The notes beneath the pieces are model-generated. The model searched no databases. It was not told the DNA's origin and saw only the letters and a program-made list of their open reading frames with translations. Shown here in pieces: positions 16,381-25,457 of a DNA stretch of 64,000 nucleotides (its first letter is position 1; each line of letters starts with the position of its first letter). A program made the translations under genes and the position numbers. The DNA is from Clostridia bacterium (GTDB lineage Bacteria; Bacillota; Clostridia; Christensenellales; Aristaeellaceae): NCBI GenBank assembly GCA_017938695.1, contig JAGBBA010000064.1:1-64000 (forward strand), read 5' to 3'.

Positions 16381-16402
16381 TTCTTACACTTTTCTTACAC
16401 TT
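16381..16402. repeat. Tandem 11-bp direct repeat in the binding-protein leader
   Basis: TTCTTACACTT occurs twice back to back. It lies in the 5' untranslated region of the solute-binding-protein transcript, between the -10 box and the start codon, and could be a regulator site. Confidence 0.55.
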
Positions 16403-16445
16403 GGTTTTTGTGCGAAGATGTGTGTTCTGGGATAAGTTCGAGATT

Positions 16446-16474
16446 ATTGTACATCCGTCAATGGGGTGTGTCAA
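16446..16474 (-). promoter_or_regulatory. Promoter of the sugar-uptake operon
   Basis: On the minus strand a perfect TTGACA (16474-16469), a 17-base spacer and TACAAT (16451-16446) lie about 120 bases upstream of the binding-protein start. Confidence 0.85.
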
Positions 16475-16518
16475 CAGCTTTTGGAAGAATCCTAAAAATT
16501 TTTATGTAAAATCGTCAT

Positions 16519-16548
16519 TGAAAGAAAGCTGTTTTCACTTTTCTTTCA
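16519..16548. promoter_or_regulatory. Candidate operator: 9-bp inverted repeat upstream of the uptake promoter
   Basis: TGAAAGAAA (16519-16527) and TTTCTTTCA (16540-16548) are perfect inverted arms with a 12-base spacer, located between the two divergent promoters. It may bind the LacI-type regulator or an activator. Confidence 0.45.
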
Positions 16549-16551
16549 CAA

Positions 16552-16573
16552 ATTTACAAAAAATCTTGTAAAT
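16552..16573. promoter_or_regulatory. Candidate LacI operator overlapping the regulator's own -35 box
   Basis: ATTTACAA (16552-16559) and TTGTAAAT (16566-16573) form a perfect inverted repeat with a six-base centre. The right arm coincides with the -35 hexamer of the LacI gene, which suggests autoregulation. Confidence 0.55.
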
Positions 16574-16593
16574 GCAGAAAACAATGATATAAT
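16566..16593 (+). promoter_or_regulatory. Promoter of the LacI-type regulator gene
   Basis: TTGTAA (16566-16571), a 16-base spacer and TATAAT (16588-16593) precede the GTG start at 16624. Confidence 0.75.
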
Positions 16594-16623
16594 ATACATG
16601 AAAAACCAAAGGGAGTGACCCTT

Positions 16624-17670
16624 GTGAACAATAAGCAAGCAACGATCTATGACGTGGCGGAGCACGCGGGGGTGTCCATTGCCACGGTGTCCCGGGTGCT
16701 TTCCGGGGGCAGTGCCAGCCGCGCCGCCCGGCAGAAGGTGGAAGCAGCCATCGCTGCGCTGGATTACACACCGCCTGCATCCCGCCGGGGGCAGGAAAAG
16801 GGCCCTGAGAACCGCACCCTGGCCCTGGTGGTGTCCAACCTGAGCAACCCCTACTACGCCTGCCTGGCTGCCGGTGCCGAGGAGGCTGCCCGCCGCAACG
16901 GCTATGCGTTGCAGCTGTACAGCCACGACCTGAATGAGCCCGTGAGCCCCGCGCTGATCAACCAGCTCATCGAGCATCGCCCCGCTGGCGCGGTGCTGGT
17001 GGGCTCCATGGTGGAGAACGGCACGGACGACGAGCTGTTCAGCCACCTGGAGCGGCTGCACCAGGTGATGCCCCTGGCCATCATCGGCCCCAAGATCGAA
17101 GGGCTGGACTGCATCAACATCACCTCCGACCTGTCCCTGAGCGTGCGCAAGAGCATCGCCCACCTGATCGCCATGGGGCACAAGCGGATCGCCTTTATCG
17201 GCGGCAGCAGCAATATCCGCTCGGCCTCGGTGCGGGAGCAGGCGTTCTATCATGAAATGGAACGCCTGGGCATGGAGGTCCTGCGCACCGGTGCTGAAAG
17301 CGGCTTTACCCCCCGGGATGGCGAAATGTGCGTGGCCAGGCTGTTTGCCAGCCTGCCGGAGGGCAAACGTCCCACCGCCCTGATCGCCATCAACGACCTG
17401 GTGGCCCTGGGTGCCCTGCGCGAACTGCACCGCCTGAACCTCCGCGTGCCGGAGGACGTGGCCCTTATCGGCTGCGACAACCAGTTCTTTACCCCGTACC
17501 TCAATCCGCCCCTGACCACCGTGGACCTGCACCCCACCGATCACGGCAAAAACGCCGTGTCCGAGCTGATCAACGCCATCAGCGGCGGCAACGTGTATTC
17601 TTTCAGCCATATCCGCGAGTGCTCGCTGATCATCCGTGAAAGCTGCGGGATGGGGCGGCGCATAGTGTAA
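16624..17670 (+). CDS. LacI family transcriptional regulator
   Basis: The 348-residue protein has the N-terminal LacI helix-turn-helix (ATIYDVAEHAGVSIATVSRV) and hinge, and a periplasmic-binding-like effector domain (TLALVVSNLSNPYYACLAAG, HKRIAFIGGSS, PTALIAINDLVALGALREL, EDVALIGCDNQFFTPYLNPP). It probably senses a sugar imported or released by the divergent operon and controls both that operon and the GH43 gene downstream. The GTG at 16624 is eight bases after GGGAG; an in-frame GTG at 16615 overlaps that site and is unlikely. The effector is unknown. Confidence 0.92.
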   Translation: MNNKQATIYDVAEHAGVSIATVSRVLSGGSASRAARQKVEAAIAALDYTPPASRRGQEKGPENRTLALVVSNLSNPYYACLAAGAEEAARRNGYALQLYSHDLNEPVSPALINQLIEHRPAGAVLVGSMVENGTDDELFSHLERLHQVMPLAIIGPKIEGLDCINITSDLSLSVRKSIAHLIAMGHKRIAFIGGSSNIRSASVREQAFYHEMERLGMEVLRTGAESGFTPRDGEMCVARLFASLPEGKRPTALIAINDLVALGALRELHRLNLRVPEDVALIGCDNQFFTPYLNPPLTTVDLHPTDHGKNAVSELINAISGGNVYSFSHIRECSLIIRESCGMGRRIV

Positions 17671-17728
17671 AATACCGGCAGTCTGATCGCCACTGATCCA
17701 TCACACCTATACATAAGGAGGAATAACC

Positions 17729-19072
17729 ATGGCCAATCCTATCCTGCCCCTGTGGGAATACATCCCCGACGGCGAGCCCCGGCAGTTTGGTGACCGCGTT
17801 TATCTCTACGGTTCCCACGACCGCCACAACGGCACCGCCTTCTGCGATTACAAGCTGAAGGTGTGGAGTGCCTCCATCCACGACCTGAATCACTGGGTAT
17901 GCCACGGCCACAGCTTCCATACCCGCCCGGATACCGACCACCCCTCCAGCGTGCCCCACACCGACCACGAGCTTTACGCGCCCGACGTGGTGGAGAAGGA
18001 CGGCAAGTATTACCTGTACACCTACATTGTGGGCGCAAAGGGCTGCGTTTCCGTCAGCGATAAGCCCGAGGGCCCCTTCACCTTCCTGTCCACCTATCAA
18101 TATGCGCCGGAGGATGCCGGGGATGAGGGCATCTACAACGATGTGGGCGTGCTGGTGGATGATGACGGTCGGGTGTACTGCTACTATGGGTTCACCAACT
18201 CCCACATGAACGAGCTGGACCCCGAAACCATGTGCAAGGTGCTGCCCGGCTCCCTGCAGCACCGCGTGATCGACGACCGGGAAGAGGTGCCCGAGGAGAT
18301 ACGGTTCTACGAGGCCAGCTCTCCCCGGAAGATCGGCGATACCTACTACCTGATCTACTCTCCCCGCAAGGGCAGCCGCCTGGCCTATGCCACCGCCGAC
18401 AAGCCCACCGGCCCCTTCACCTACCGGGGATACATTATCGACAACGGTGTGGATTACCCTGCCGGCAACAATCACGGCTCCCTGTGCAAGATCGGCGACC
18501 AGTGGTATGTGTTCTATCACCGCATGACCAACAACACCATCACCTCCCGCCGCGCCTGCGTGGAAAAGGTGACCATCCTGCCCGACGGTACCATTCCGCC
18601 GGTGGAAATGACCTCCCTGGGCTTTGAGGAGGCCCTGACCCCCTATGAGCCCGTGAAGGCGGAGATCGCCTGCGTGCTCACCGGCGGCTGCTTTGTGATC
18701 GAGAAGGATCCCTTCACCCGTGTGGTGACCCAGGTGCAGGATCAATGCGTGCTGGGCTACAAGTACTTCGACTTCGGTGAGGACACCTCCACGGCAACGA
18801 TGGTGCTGGCCATGAAAACCATCGGCACCGGCTGCCCCGGCAGAATGCACGTGATGATCGACGCCCCCACTGCGGAAAAGGGCGGCAAGGAGATCGGCGT
18901 GGTGGAGATCGGCGCAGGGGACGGCGTTTACCGCGCCCGCGTGCAGAACGTGACCGGCCGGCACGCGCTGTACTTTGTGGCAGAGGTGATCAAGCCCCAG
19001 AGCGACTGGATGTGCCAGTACTTTAAGGACCGCAGCATTTGCGAAGTAGAAGAATTCGTGTTCATGAAATAA
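17729..19072 (+). CDS. Glycoside hydrolase family 43 (xylosidase/arabinofuranosidase-like)
   Basis: The 447-residue protein has the five-bladed GH43 propeller in residues 1-300, with LYAPDVVEKDGKYYLYTY, NDVGVLVDDDGRVYCYYG (the Asp that tunes the acid) and FYEASSPRKIGDTYYLIYS (candidate catalytic Glu). The catalytic base is probably the Asp in LYGSHDRH. The last 140 residues look like a CBM6-like sandwich. There is no signal peptide, so imported oligosaccharides are the substrate, probably with terminal xylose or arabinose. It follows the LacI gene by 58 bases with an AAGGAGG ribosome site and ends at a strong terminator. Confidence 0.9.
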   Translation: MANPILPLWEYIPDGEPRQFGDRVYLYGSHDRHNGTAFCDYKLKVWSASIHDLNHWVCHGHSFHTRPDTDHPSSVPHTDHELYAPDVVEKDGKYYLYTYIVGAKGCVSVSDKPEGPFTFLSTYQYAPEDAGDEGIYNDVGVLVDDDGRVYCYYGFTNSHMNELDPETMCKVLPGSLQHRVIDDREEVPEEIRFYEASSPRKIGDTYYLIYSPRKGSRLAYATADKPTGPFTYRGYIIDNGVDYPAGNNHGSLCKIGDQWYVFYHRMTNNTITSRRACVEKVTILPDGTIPPVEMTSLGFEEALTPYEPVKAEIACVLTGGCFVIEKDPFTRVVTQVQDQCVLGYKYFDFGEDTSTATMVLAMKTIGTGCPGRMHVMIDAPTAEKGGKEIGVVEIGAGDGVYRARVQNVTGRHALYFVAEVIKPQSDWMCQYFKDRSICEVEEFVFMK

Positions 19073-19089
19073 CCCCTCAGCATCATAAC

Positions 19090-19138
19090 AAAACGCTCTC
19101 TGTTGACTGCATCAGGCAGTGCGGCAGAGAGCGTTTTT
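19090..19138. terminator. Bidirectional terminator between GH43 and the polysaccharide operon
   Basis: A perfect 13-bp stem (19090-19102 with 19125-19137) with A-tract and T-tract flanks lies between two convergent genes. Confidence 0.88.
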
Positions 19139-19157
19139 GCTGAAGAGATATGCGGTT

Positions 19158-20171
19158 TTATTTGCCTGCACCACGCAGGGCATGAGTGCCCACCCGGCGG
19201 CCCAGTTCAAACAGGCTGAAGCGGTCTTCGAAGGCCCGGCGGGCATTGCGGCACATCTGCTGATAGGTTTCCGGGTCGCGGAGGGTGTCCAACGCCTGGG
19301 CCAGGGCTTCGGGGGTCTTTGGGATGATCAGGCCGGTGCGGCCCTGGTCGATGTAATCGGGCACGGTGTCGTTGGGGGTGGTGATCACCGGCTTGCCCAG
19401 CATGGCGGACTGCAGGAAAACCAGCTGTCCGGAGGAAAACTTTTCGCTTTGCAGGGGAACCAGCGCGGCCCGGGCACCGGCCAGCAGGCGCAGGTACTCG
19501 TCGCCGTGGCAGTTTTTCAGGTACTTGATGTTGGCCGTGTCCTCGGACTTCTCCACGTCGCAGATGATCATCAGCGGGGCTTCGTCCTTGGGCCAGGCTT
19601 CCCGGAGGAAGGCGTAGTCCCGGTTGCTGCGGCCTGCGGCGACGTAGTAGGGCTCCTCAGGCTGGGCGTCACTGTACAGGTCGGGCCGGTCGGCCACGCC
19701 CAGGAGCTCGGTGGCGAACTTGTCCTTGCTCACGCCGAAGTAATCAGCGTAGTAGTCCACCTCGCTCTGGCTGTACACGACGATCTTATGCACATAGTCC
19801 GACGTGACCGTGTAGCGGACGAACCACTCGAACACCCGGCCGATCAGGCCCTTTTTCGGCTTGTAGATCAGGGCCATGATGGTGATCTGCGGCGGGTTTT
19901 TCACATGGAAGAGCCGCAGGAAAAACACGGTGATCAGCCCCAGGAACTGCTCCCAGGAGATGATGTGGGAGTACCGCTTGCGCTGGAAAAACAGTGCCAT
20001 TGGCCCCAGGAAATAGGTCAGGAACCGGGTGTATTTCTTGATCCCGTTGTACTGGTTGATCACGCAGACCTTCACATCCCAGGGGGAGCCGGTGGCCTTT
20101 TCCACGCCGCGGCGGAAAGGCCAGTCCTCGTCCACGGTGTTGCCCACCAGGATCAGCTTTTTCTTGTCCAT
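19158..20171 (-). CDS. Glycosyltransferase (GT4/GT-B like)
   Basis: The 337-residue protein looks like a retaining GT-B glycosyltransferase. The C-terminal half shows YYVAAGRSNRDYAFLREA (start of the donor domain), LLAGARAALVPLQ and SSGQLVFLQSAMLGKPVITT, with the SxG...LxxA.G.PVI pattern that binds the nucleotide sugar in GT4. A hydrophobic stretch near residues 50-95 suggests membrane association. It is the last of twelve minus-strand genes for a surface polysaccharide and ends at a terminator. Donor and acceptor sugars are unknown. Confidence 0.82.
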   Translation of the reverse strand: MDKKKLILVGNTVDEDWPFRRGVEKATGSPWDVKVCVINQYNGIKKYTRFLTYFLGPMALFFQRKRYSHIISWEQFLGLITVFFLRLFHVKNPPQITIMALIYKPKKGLIGRVFEWFVRYTVTSDYVHKIVVYSQSEVDYYADYFGVSKDKFATELLGVADRPDLYSDAQPEEPYYVAAGRSNRDYAFLREAWPKDEAPLMIICDVEKSEDTANIKYLKNCHGDEYLRLLAGARAALVPLQSEKFSSGQLVFLQSAMLGKPVITTPNDTVPDYIDQGRTGLIIPKTPEALAQALDTLRDPETYQQMCRNARRAFEDRFSLFELGRRVGTHALRGAGK

Positions 20172-20191
20172 GATGATCCTCCTATGCTGCG

Positions 20192-21424
20192 TCAGGGTTT
20201 GTCACAGAAGGCAGATTTGTACTTGGCGGCGATGTCCGGCCAGCTGTATGCCTCCCGGATGCGGGCCTTGGCCTTCTGGCCGTAGGCGGCGCGCTCTTCC
20301 TCCGGCATGCCGTCCACCTGATTGATAAGGGCCGCCAGGCTGCCTTCGGCCTTCTCCCAGTAGAGGGCGGCATCCTGCCCCACCTCGCTGTTGAAGCACA
20401 CGTTCAAAAGCAGGTTCAGGGGTGTGCTGCCCAGGGCCTCCAGCAGGGAAGGGTTGGTGCCGCCCACCTCATGCCCATGGAAATAGGCGTGGGCGTTCTC
20501 GCGGATCTTCATCAACAGCTCCTGGTCGTACACCGTGCCCACAAAGCAGATGCGGGGGTCCTGCCGGAAGTGCAGGCGGCTTTCCAGGTCGTCCAGGAAA
20601 TTCTGGTTCACGTTGGTGATGATGGCCAGCTTGCGCCGGGTGCGGCTGGCCATGTATTCGCGGATCATGGTTTCGTAGTTGTTTTCCGGCACGAACCTGC
20701 CCACGATCAGGTCATAGCCGTTCTTTTCCAGGCCCTTTTCCTTCAGCCAGGCGCAGAAGCGGGCGTCATCGTCCGCCAGGGCACTGGGCCGGGTTTCCGC
20801 ACCGTAGGCGATGAAGGTGGTCTTGGGCGAAGCACCGTGCATCCCCTTGCCGTCGTAGCTTTCGTGGATGTAGCGTTCGATGTTCTTCGAGTCGCAGATA
20901 GCCAGGTCGCAGAACTTGACCATCCGCCGTTCGGAATACTTCCAGTAGGCCCGCACCGGCGGTGCCCATTTGGCGCGCTTCCACTCGTGGCCGTCGGGGT
21001 TCAGGAAAACCCGGCCGCCCAGGCGGTGCAACGCGCGATAAAGCCAGCCGATGAAGGGGCCGATGCGGCAGGTCATGATATACACGATGGGGTGTTCGAT
21101 TTTCTCCCGGCGGATGATGCGCAGGCACTCCAGGAATGCTGCCAGGTCGTAATAGATAGCCTGGGCAGGGCCCAGCTTTTCCGGCACGGGGATGCGGAAG
21201 CAGCGGGCGTTGTGGTAGATAAAATTCTCCTCGTCGATGATCTGCGCGCCGGGGGTGGCGGCCGGATCCATGCAGCCGTCGCCGTTGGCCTTGCAGGCAA
21301 CGTGATACTGTACCTCGCCGTCCTCCTGGTGGTAGGCGGTCAGCTTGTCGATAAAGGTTTCATAGCCGCCGTACTTTCCCAGGGATTTGGCACCGATGCA
21401 GAAAACATGCTGGACATTGCTCAT
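20192..21424 (-). CDS. DUF1972-type glycosyltransferase (rhamnosyltransferase-like)
   Basis: The 410-residue protein starts with a DUF1972 domain (IGAKSLGKYGGYETFIDKL), the acceptor domain of transferases such as the capsule beta-1,4-rhamnosyltransferase Cps2T. The GT4-like donor half has YDLIVGRFVPENNYETMI and YFHGHEVGGTNPSLLEALGS, the E-x7-E motif region. It would add an early sugar onto the lipid-linked primer at the inner membrane face. The start overlaps the previous gene stop (ATGA at 21421-21424), indicating translational coupling. No rhamnose synthesis genes are seen in the window. Confidence 0.87.
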   Translation of the reverse strand: MSNVQHVFCIGAKSLGKYGGYETFIDKLTAYHQEDGEVQYHVACKANGDGCMDPAATPGAQIIDEENFIYHNARCFRIPVPEKLGPAQAIYYDLAAFLECLRIIRREKIEHPIVYIMTCRIGPFIGWLYRALHRLGGRVFLNPDGHEWKRAKWAPPVRAYWKYSERRMVKFCDLAICDSKNIERYIHESYDGKGMHGASPKTTFIAYGAETRPSALADDDARFCAWLKEKGLEKNGYDLIVGRFVPENNYETMIREYMASRTRRKLAIITNVNQNFLDDLESRLHFRQDPRICFVGTVYDQELLMKIRENAHAYFHGHEVGGTNPSLLEALGSTPLNLLLNVCFNSEVGQDAALYWEKAEGSLAALINQVDGMPEEERAAYGQKAKARIREAYSWPDIAAKYKSAFCDKP

Positions 21425-22317
21425 GATACATTCGCTTCTTTCGTTTGGGCGGTGGAGGTCTGGGCTTTTTGCTTGCGCCTGCTGTTCAGAAAGCTTTTCG
21501 CAAAGGGCACCAGGCCGGGGTAGTACCAGCGCATCATTTGCAGGAACCGCTTGCGCTGCCCGGGGGCGGCGTTCTTTTGCTTCAGGTATCCCTCCAGCAG
21601 GTTGCGCAGGGCGTGCATGGAGATCACCGGGCAGTTTTTCACCACCTCCGGGTGCTTGCGGCTGAACAATTCCAGCGCACAGAGCATCTTGTTATAATTC
21701 ACGCTGATGGAATCCTCGCCGATGATGTAATCCACCAGGGGGATGTCCATGCAGTAGGCCCGGTATTTTTTCATGGCCCGGTAGAGCCACTCCATGTCCT
21801 GATAGCGGGGCATGGCCGGGTCGAAGAGCACATGCTCCAGCACCTCGCGCCGGGCGAACACATTCTGCGTGCCAAAGCCGAAAATATCATCCTCCAGGGT
21901 GATAAAGCCCTCGCCCACGCGCTTGGGGAAAAGGGTTTTGCTGCCGTCGGGGTGGCACATGGCCAGCTTGCAGATCACGATATCGCTGCCGGTTTCGCGG
22001 ATGCAGTGCAGCTGCTTTTCCAGCTTATCGGGATACCACAGATCGTCGCTGTCGTGAAAGGCGATGTACTCGCCCCGGGCCAGGGCAATGCCGTGATTGC
22101 GGGCGGCACAGGCACCGGCGTTCTCCTGATACACATAGCGGACGCGGTCATCCTGCAGCCCCTCTACCACCTGCCGGGTATTGTCGGAGGAGCCGTCGTC
22201 GATGATCAGCAGCTCAAAATCCGCAAAGGTCTGCGCCAGAACGCTCCGGGCGGATTTTTCGATCACATGCGCCCGGTTATAGGAGGGGATGATCACCGAG
22301 ATCAGGGGCGTTGACAT
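21421..22317 (-). CDS. Glycosyltransferase family 2
   Basis: The 298-residue protein is a GT-A fold transferase: ISVIIPSYNRAHVIEKSARS at the start, LLIIDDGSSDNT (nucleotide-binding Asp), YIAFHDSDDLWYPDKL (metal-binding DxD) and QDMEWLYRAMKK (catalytic base region, EDxE-type variant). No membrane helix is present. It lies in the polysaccharide operon between the asparagine-synthase-like gene and the DUF1972 transferase. A second GT2 is at 25458-26315. Confidence 0.9.
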   Translation of the reverse strand: MSTPLISVIIPSYNRAHVIEKSARSVLAQTFADFELLIIDDGSSDNTRQVVEGLQDDRVRYVYQENAGACAARNHGIALARGEYIAFHDSDDLWYPDKLEKQLHCIRETGSDIVICKLAMCHPDGSKTLFPKRVGEGFITLEDDIFGFGTQNVFARREVLEHVLFDPAMPRYQDMEWLYRAMKKYRAYCMDIPLVDYIIGEDSISVNYNKMLCALELFSRKHPEVVKNCPVISMHALRNLLEGYLKQKNAAPGQRKRFLQMMRWYYPGLVPFAKSFLNSRRKQKAQTSTAQTKEANVS

Positions 22318-22350
22318 GGCGGGGTTCCTTCTTTCTTCTGCATGGGAAAA

Positions 22351-23877
22351 TCAGCTGTGCTGGTCAAACTTCCGCGACAGCTTTTTCTTCTCGATCTTGT
22401 GCTGGATAAAGCTCACGTAGGTCTGCACGGTTTTCTTTATGCCCAGGGTGCGCAGGCGGTGAAGGCCGCGCTGCAGCTTTTTGCCCAGCAGGGCCAGGGA
22501 CGATTCGCCGGAAATCTTGTCGCTGCCAAAGGGCACATCGCCAATGGCGGGGCAGACATGGCGGATGATCCGGGCCTGGTGGTGTTTGGTCATGCGCTCG
22601 TCCCTGGGGAATTCCAGCAGCATGCTCATGAACAGGCGGCAGTTGGCAGGCTGCAGGGAAACGGCGTGATCCAGCATATCGAAGCCGGACTCGATGGCGG
22701 AAAGCCAGCAGCCTTCGCGCTGCAGCCACAGGAACAGATTGCTTGCCACCAGGTCCTTTTCCGGGTGGGCGTCGTTCCAGGCGAAATACTGCTCCAGGGA
22801 GCGCTTTTCGATGGAATCTGCCTGCACGCCGAACCAGTCGTAAAAATCAAAGCCGGGGCCTGATTCGGTAAAGGTGCGGCGGAAGTATTCGATCACGTTT
22901 TCCCAGATGGAGCTGCGCAGGAAAGCCACATCTCCAAAAGATTCGATCAGCTGCTGATATTGCCCGTGGGCGTAAAAGATCCTGTCCTGGTCGCGGATCA
23001 GGCCGGCGGTCTGGGACAGGTAATCCTGCTCCAGCTGAGCATCGTACCGGTCATGATCCACGGGAACGTAGTGATGCTTCACACCAGTCAGCTCGCACAG
23101 CTTTTTCGGGATGCTGATATCATCGGTGTAGATGGTGTCATAGGCCAGGGTGTAGGCATCGAAGTCGATCCCGGCGTGCTTCGCCAGGGCGAAGAGGGTG
23201 CGGGAATCGTATCCGCCGGTGAGGGCGACCAGCAGCTTCTTTCCGCCCAGTGCCTTGCGCATGTTGTGCATGGAGGCGGTGAAAAGCCTGGTGAAGGCTT
23301 CGATGCGCTGTGCATCATCGGCGATGCCCTGGTAGCCCTGGGCCAGCAGCGGCCGGGCGGCTACTTCGCCGGTATCGTACTGGTACGTCTGGGAGGCCAG
23401 CAGCTTGTACACGCCCTCGTAGTGGGTCAGGGGGCCGGGCATCCAGTTCATCACACCGGGCTTGGGGGTGTAAAGCTGCTCCGGCAGCCCGGCGGCCTGG
23501 GCCAGCAGCGTGCAGTCGCTGGAAACGCCCCGGTCGCTGTAGAAAACGGAGAGCATGCTGCAGGTATCCGTATACACGGTGGCGCGGTGGATCAGCACAT
23601 AACGGCCGCACCAGGTCTCCTCCATGGCGAGGACGGCTTCCCGGGGTGCGCCCTGGGGATAGCGAACGCAAAGCTGGCTGATCTCCTCCTCGGGGGTGCC
23701 CCGGGAGGGATCCACCTGCCAGGCGATGCCCAGCAGCAGGGTCTGCTTGTCCTGGGAAATGAAAACCTTCAGCTTTTCGTGATAGCTGAGAATCCAGCCG
23801 TCATGCAGCGAAACATGCTGATACCCGGGCAGATCAACGGTGTTTTTCAGGATAGCGAATTGGCCGCCGCGGATCAT
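22351..23877 (-). CDS. Asparagine-synthase-like enzyme lacking an obvious glutaminase cysteine
   Basis: The 508-residue protein carries the ATP-pyrophosphatase PP-loop LVALTGGYDSRTLFALA (residues 217-232) of the asparagine synthetase family, with Thr in place of the usual first Ser. The N-terminal domain has the family beta-sandwich shape but begins MIRGGQ, without the Cys2 nucleophile of glutamine-dependent enzymes. It could therefore use free ammonia or another amine and amidate a carboxylate, for example a uronic acid of the polysaccharide; this is inference from its place in the operon. Its start overlaps the flippase stop by four bases. Confidence 0.8.
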   Translation of the reverse strand: MIRGGQFAILKNTVDLPGYQHVSLHDGWILSYHEKLKVFISQDKQTLLLGIAWQVDPSRGTPEEEISQLCVRYPQGAPREAVLAMEETWCGRYVLIHRATVYTDTCSMLSVFYSDRGVSSDCTLLAQAAGLPEQLYTPKPGVMNWMPGPLTHYEGVYKLLASQTYQYDTGEVAARPLLAQGYQGIADDAQRIEAFTRLFTASMHNMRKALGGKKLLVALTGGYDSRTLFALAKHAGIDFDAYTLAYDTIYTDDISIPKKLCELTGVKHHYVPVDHDRYDAQLEQDYLSQTAGLIRDQDRIFYAHGQYQQLIESFGDVAFLRSSIWENVIEYFRRTFTESGPGFDFYDWFGVQADSIEKRSLEQYFAWNDAHPEKDLVASNLFLWLQREGCWLSAIESGFDMLDHAVSLQPANCRLFMSMLLEFPRDERMTKHHQARIIRHVCPAIGDVPFGSDKISGESSLALLGKKLQRGLHRLRTLGIKKTVQTYVSFIQHKIEKKKLSRKFDQHS

Positions 23878-25421
23878 GCAGAACGCCTCCTTTTCAGCAA
23901 TTGGGTCACCTGCTTCCAGTCACGCCTGCTGAAAACGATCAGCAGGTGCAGTGCAGCACCGATGATCAAAAGCACCGCTGCCGAGGCGATCAGCGCAGGC
24001 CAGGAAGCAGGGGTGTACAGCAGGGAAAGACCCTTGAAAACGGCCACCAGCACCGCGCAGGACAGCACATTGCGCAGAATGTTGGGGTAGAAGGTCCACC
24101 AGGGCAGTTGCAGCACATGGGCCATATACAAGGGATTGGTAACGAAGTTGATCACAAACATCACGAACACGGTAGTCCACACCACGGCGTAAATGCCCAA
24201 ACTGGTGTAGCGGATGAGGAAATACATGCTCACCACGTTGAACAGGCCGCCTGCAATGGTGATCAGGGTGGGGAGCTTCTTTTTTAGCGTCAGGATATAG
24301 ATGTAGTAAAGGGGCTGCATGGGCCCGCCGGGGATGGTGGTCATGTTGCCGATGATGGTCAGCAGGTAGATCAGCGAGATGTCCTCATTGGGGATCCACA
24401 GCTTGTAGAAGGCCATGCCCAAGGCCACGAACCCGGCAAAGAAGATATTGCTCAGCATGCCGGAGAACTTCATGGCGATCTTCAGATCGCCCAGCAGGGT
24501 CTCCTTGTCGCCCTTGGCGTAGCTTCTCAGGTACAGGGGCTCGAAGGCCTGGCCCACCAGGATGAACATGCCGGCAAAAATGGCGTAGAATGTTTTCGAA
24601 AGTGCCAGCTGGCCCATGGCCAGGGGCGTGAGCATCAGGTTGCAGATGAGCAGATCCAGCCCCTGGTTCAGCATATCGCCCAGGGAGTTCAGCGTGGACC
24701 AGATGCCGTCCACCACCAACCGCTTGATGGCCTGGAAGGAGAAATAGCGACGCTGCACCTTTAGCTCAGGCGTATATCGTTTGCACAGCCAGCCGTTGCT
24801 CACCGCCACCACCAGGGACATGGTGGTGAGGCCGATGCCCACATAAAACACCCGGGGCGGCAGAAGGGTGTAGAGGGCGATCAACACCAGGGCCTCGCAC
24901 ACATAGGCCAGGGCCTTGAAGGCACCCACGGTGTCCAGCTTGTTTTTGATGTGCCCAGCCGCGCTGAAGGCGGTGGCCACCGTGGTGATCCAGAAGTTGA
25001 CGAACACGAAGAACATCAATAGTTTGACATCGGTGACGATGGCCGGGGAGATTTGCAAAACCTTTTCCATGAACGAGGTAAAACCCATGGCAATGGCAAA
25101 CAACCCCGTGCCCAGCAGAAAATCGCCGAAGACGGTGGAGGAAAAATACGTATTGGCCTCATCCAGGTCGTTCTTATGATAAGCGATCACGATGTAGCGC
25201 GCGGCAAAGGAATTGAGTGCCGAGGCGGCGATTACCGCATACTGCGCAATATTCTTGGCCAGGGAAACAAAGCCATAGGCCTCGGTGCCCACGGTGGAGG
25301 AGATCAGCGGTGCCAGCAGCAGGGCGATCATGCCGTTGAGCAGCAGCGCGCCGCCGGAAACGACGATCGTCCGCAGCAGCTTCACATATTTGTTGGTGGG
25401 TTTCGCTTGTTGCATGTGCAT
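23874..25421 (-). CDS. Polysaccharide flippase (Wzx/MOP superfamily)
   Basis: The 515-residue membrane protein has about 13-14 hydrophobic helices and resembles the oligosaccharidyl-lipid flippases. The first helix region (GGALLLNGMIALLLAPLISSTVGTEA, here cut) and GFVSLAKNIAQYAVIAASAL are typical of Wzx. It would move the undecaprenyl-linked repeat unit to the outer face for the polymerase encoded at 27345-28739. It is translationally coupled to the asparagine-synthase-like gene. Confidence 0.87.
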   Translation of the reverse strand: MHMQQAKPTNKYVKLLRTIVVSGGALLLNGMIALLLAPLISSTVGTEAYGFVSLAKNIAQYAVIAASALNSFAARYIVIAYHKNDLDEANTYFSSTVFGDFLLGTGLFAIAMGFTSFMEKVLQISPAIVTDVKLLMFFVFVNFWITTVATAFSAAGHIKNKLDTVGAFKALAYVCEALVLIALYTLLPPRVFYVGIGLTTMSLVVAVSNGWLCKRYTPELKVQRRYFSFQAIKRLVVDGIWSTLNSLGDMLNQGLDLLICNLMLTPLAMGQLALSKTFYAIFAGMFILVGQAFEPLYLRSYAKGDKETLLGDLKIAMKFSGMLSNIFFAGFVALGMAFYKLWIPNEDISLIYLLTIIGNMTTIPGGPMQPLYYIYILTLKKKLPTLITIAGGLFNVVSMYFLIRYTSLGIYAVVWTTVFVMFVINFVTNPLYMAHVLQLPWWTFYPNILRNVLSCAVLVAVFKGLSLLYTPASWPALIASAAVLLIIGAALHLLIVFSRRDWKQVTQLLKRRRSA

Positions 25422-25457
25422 CAGCCTTCTTGGTTGCAGAAAACGGCGGGCCGGAAA

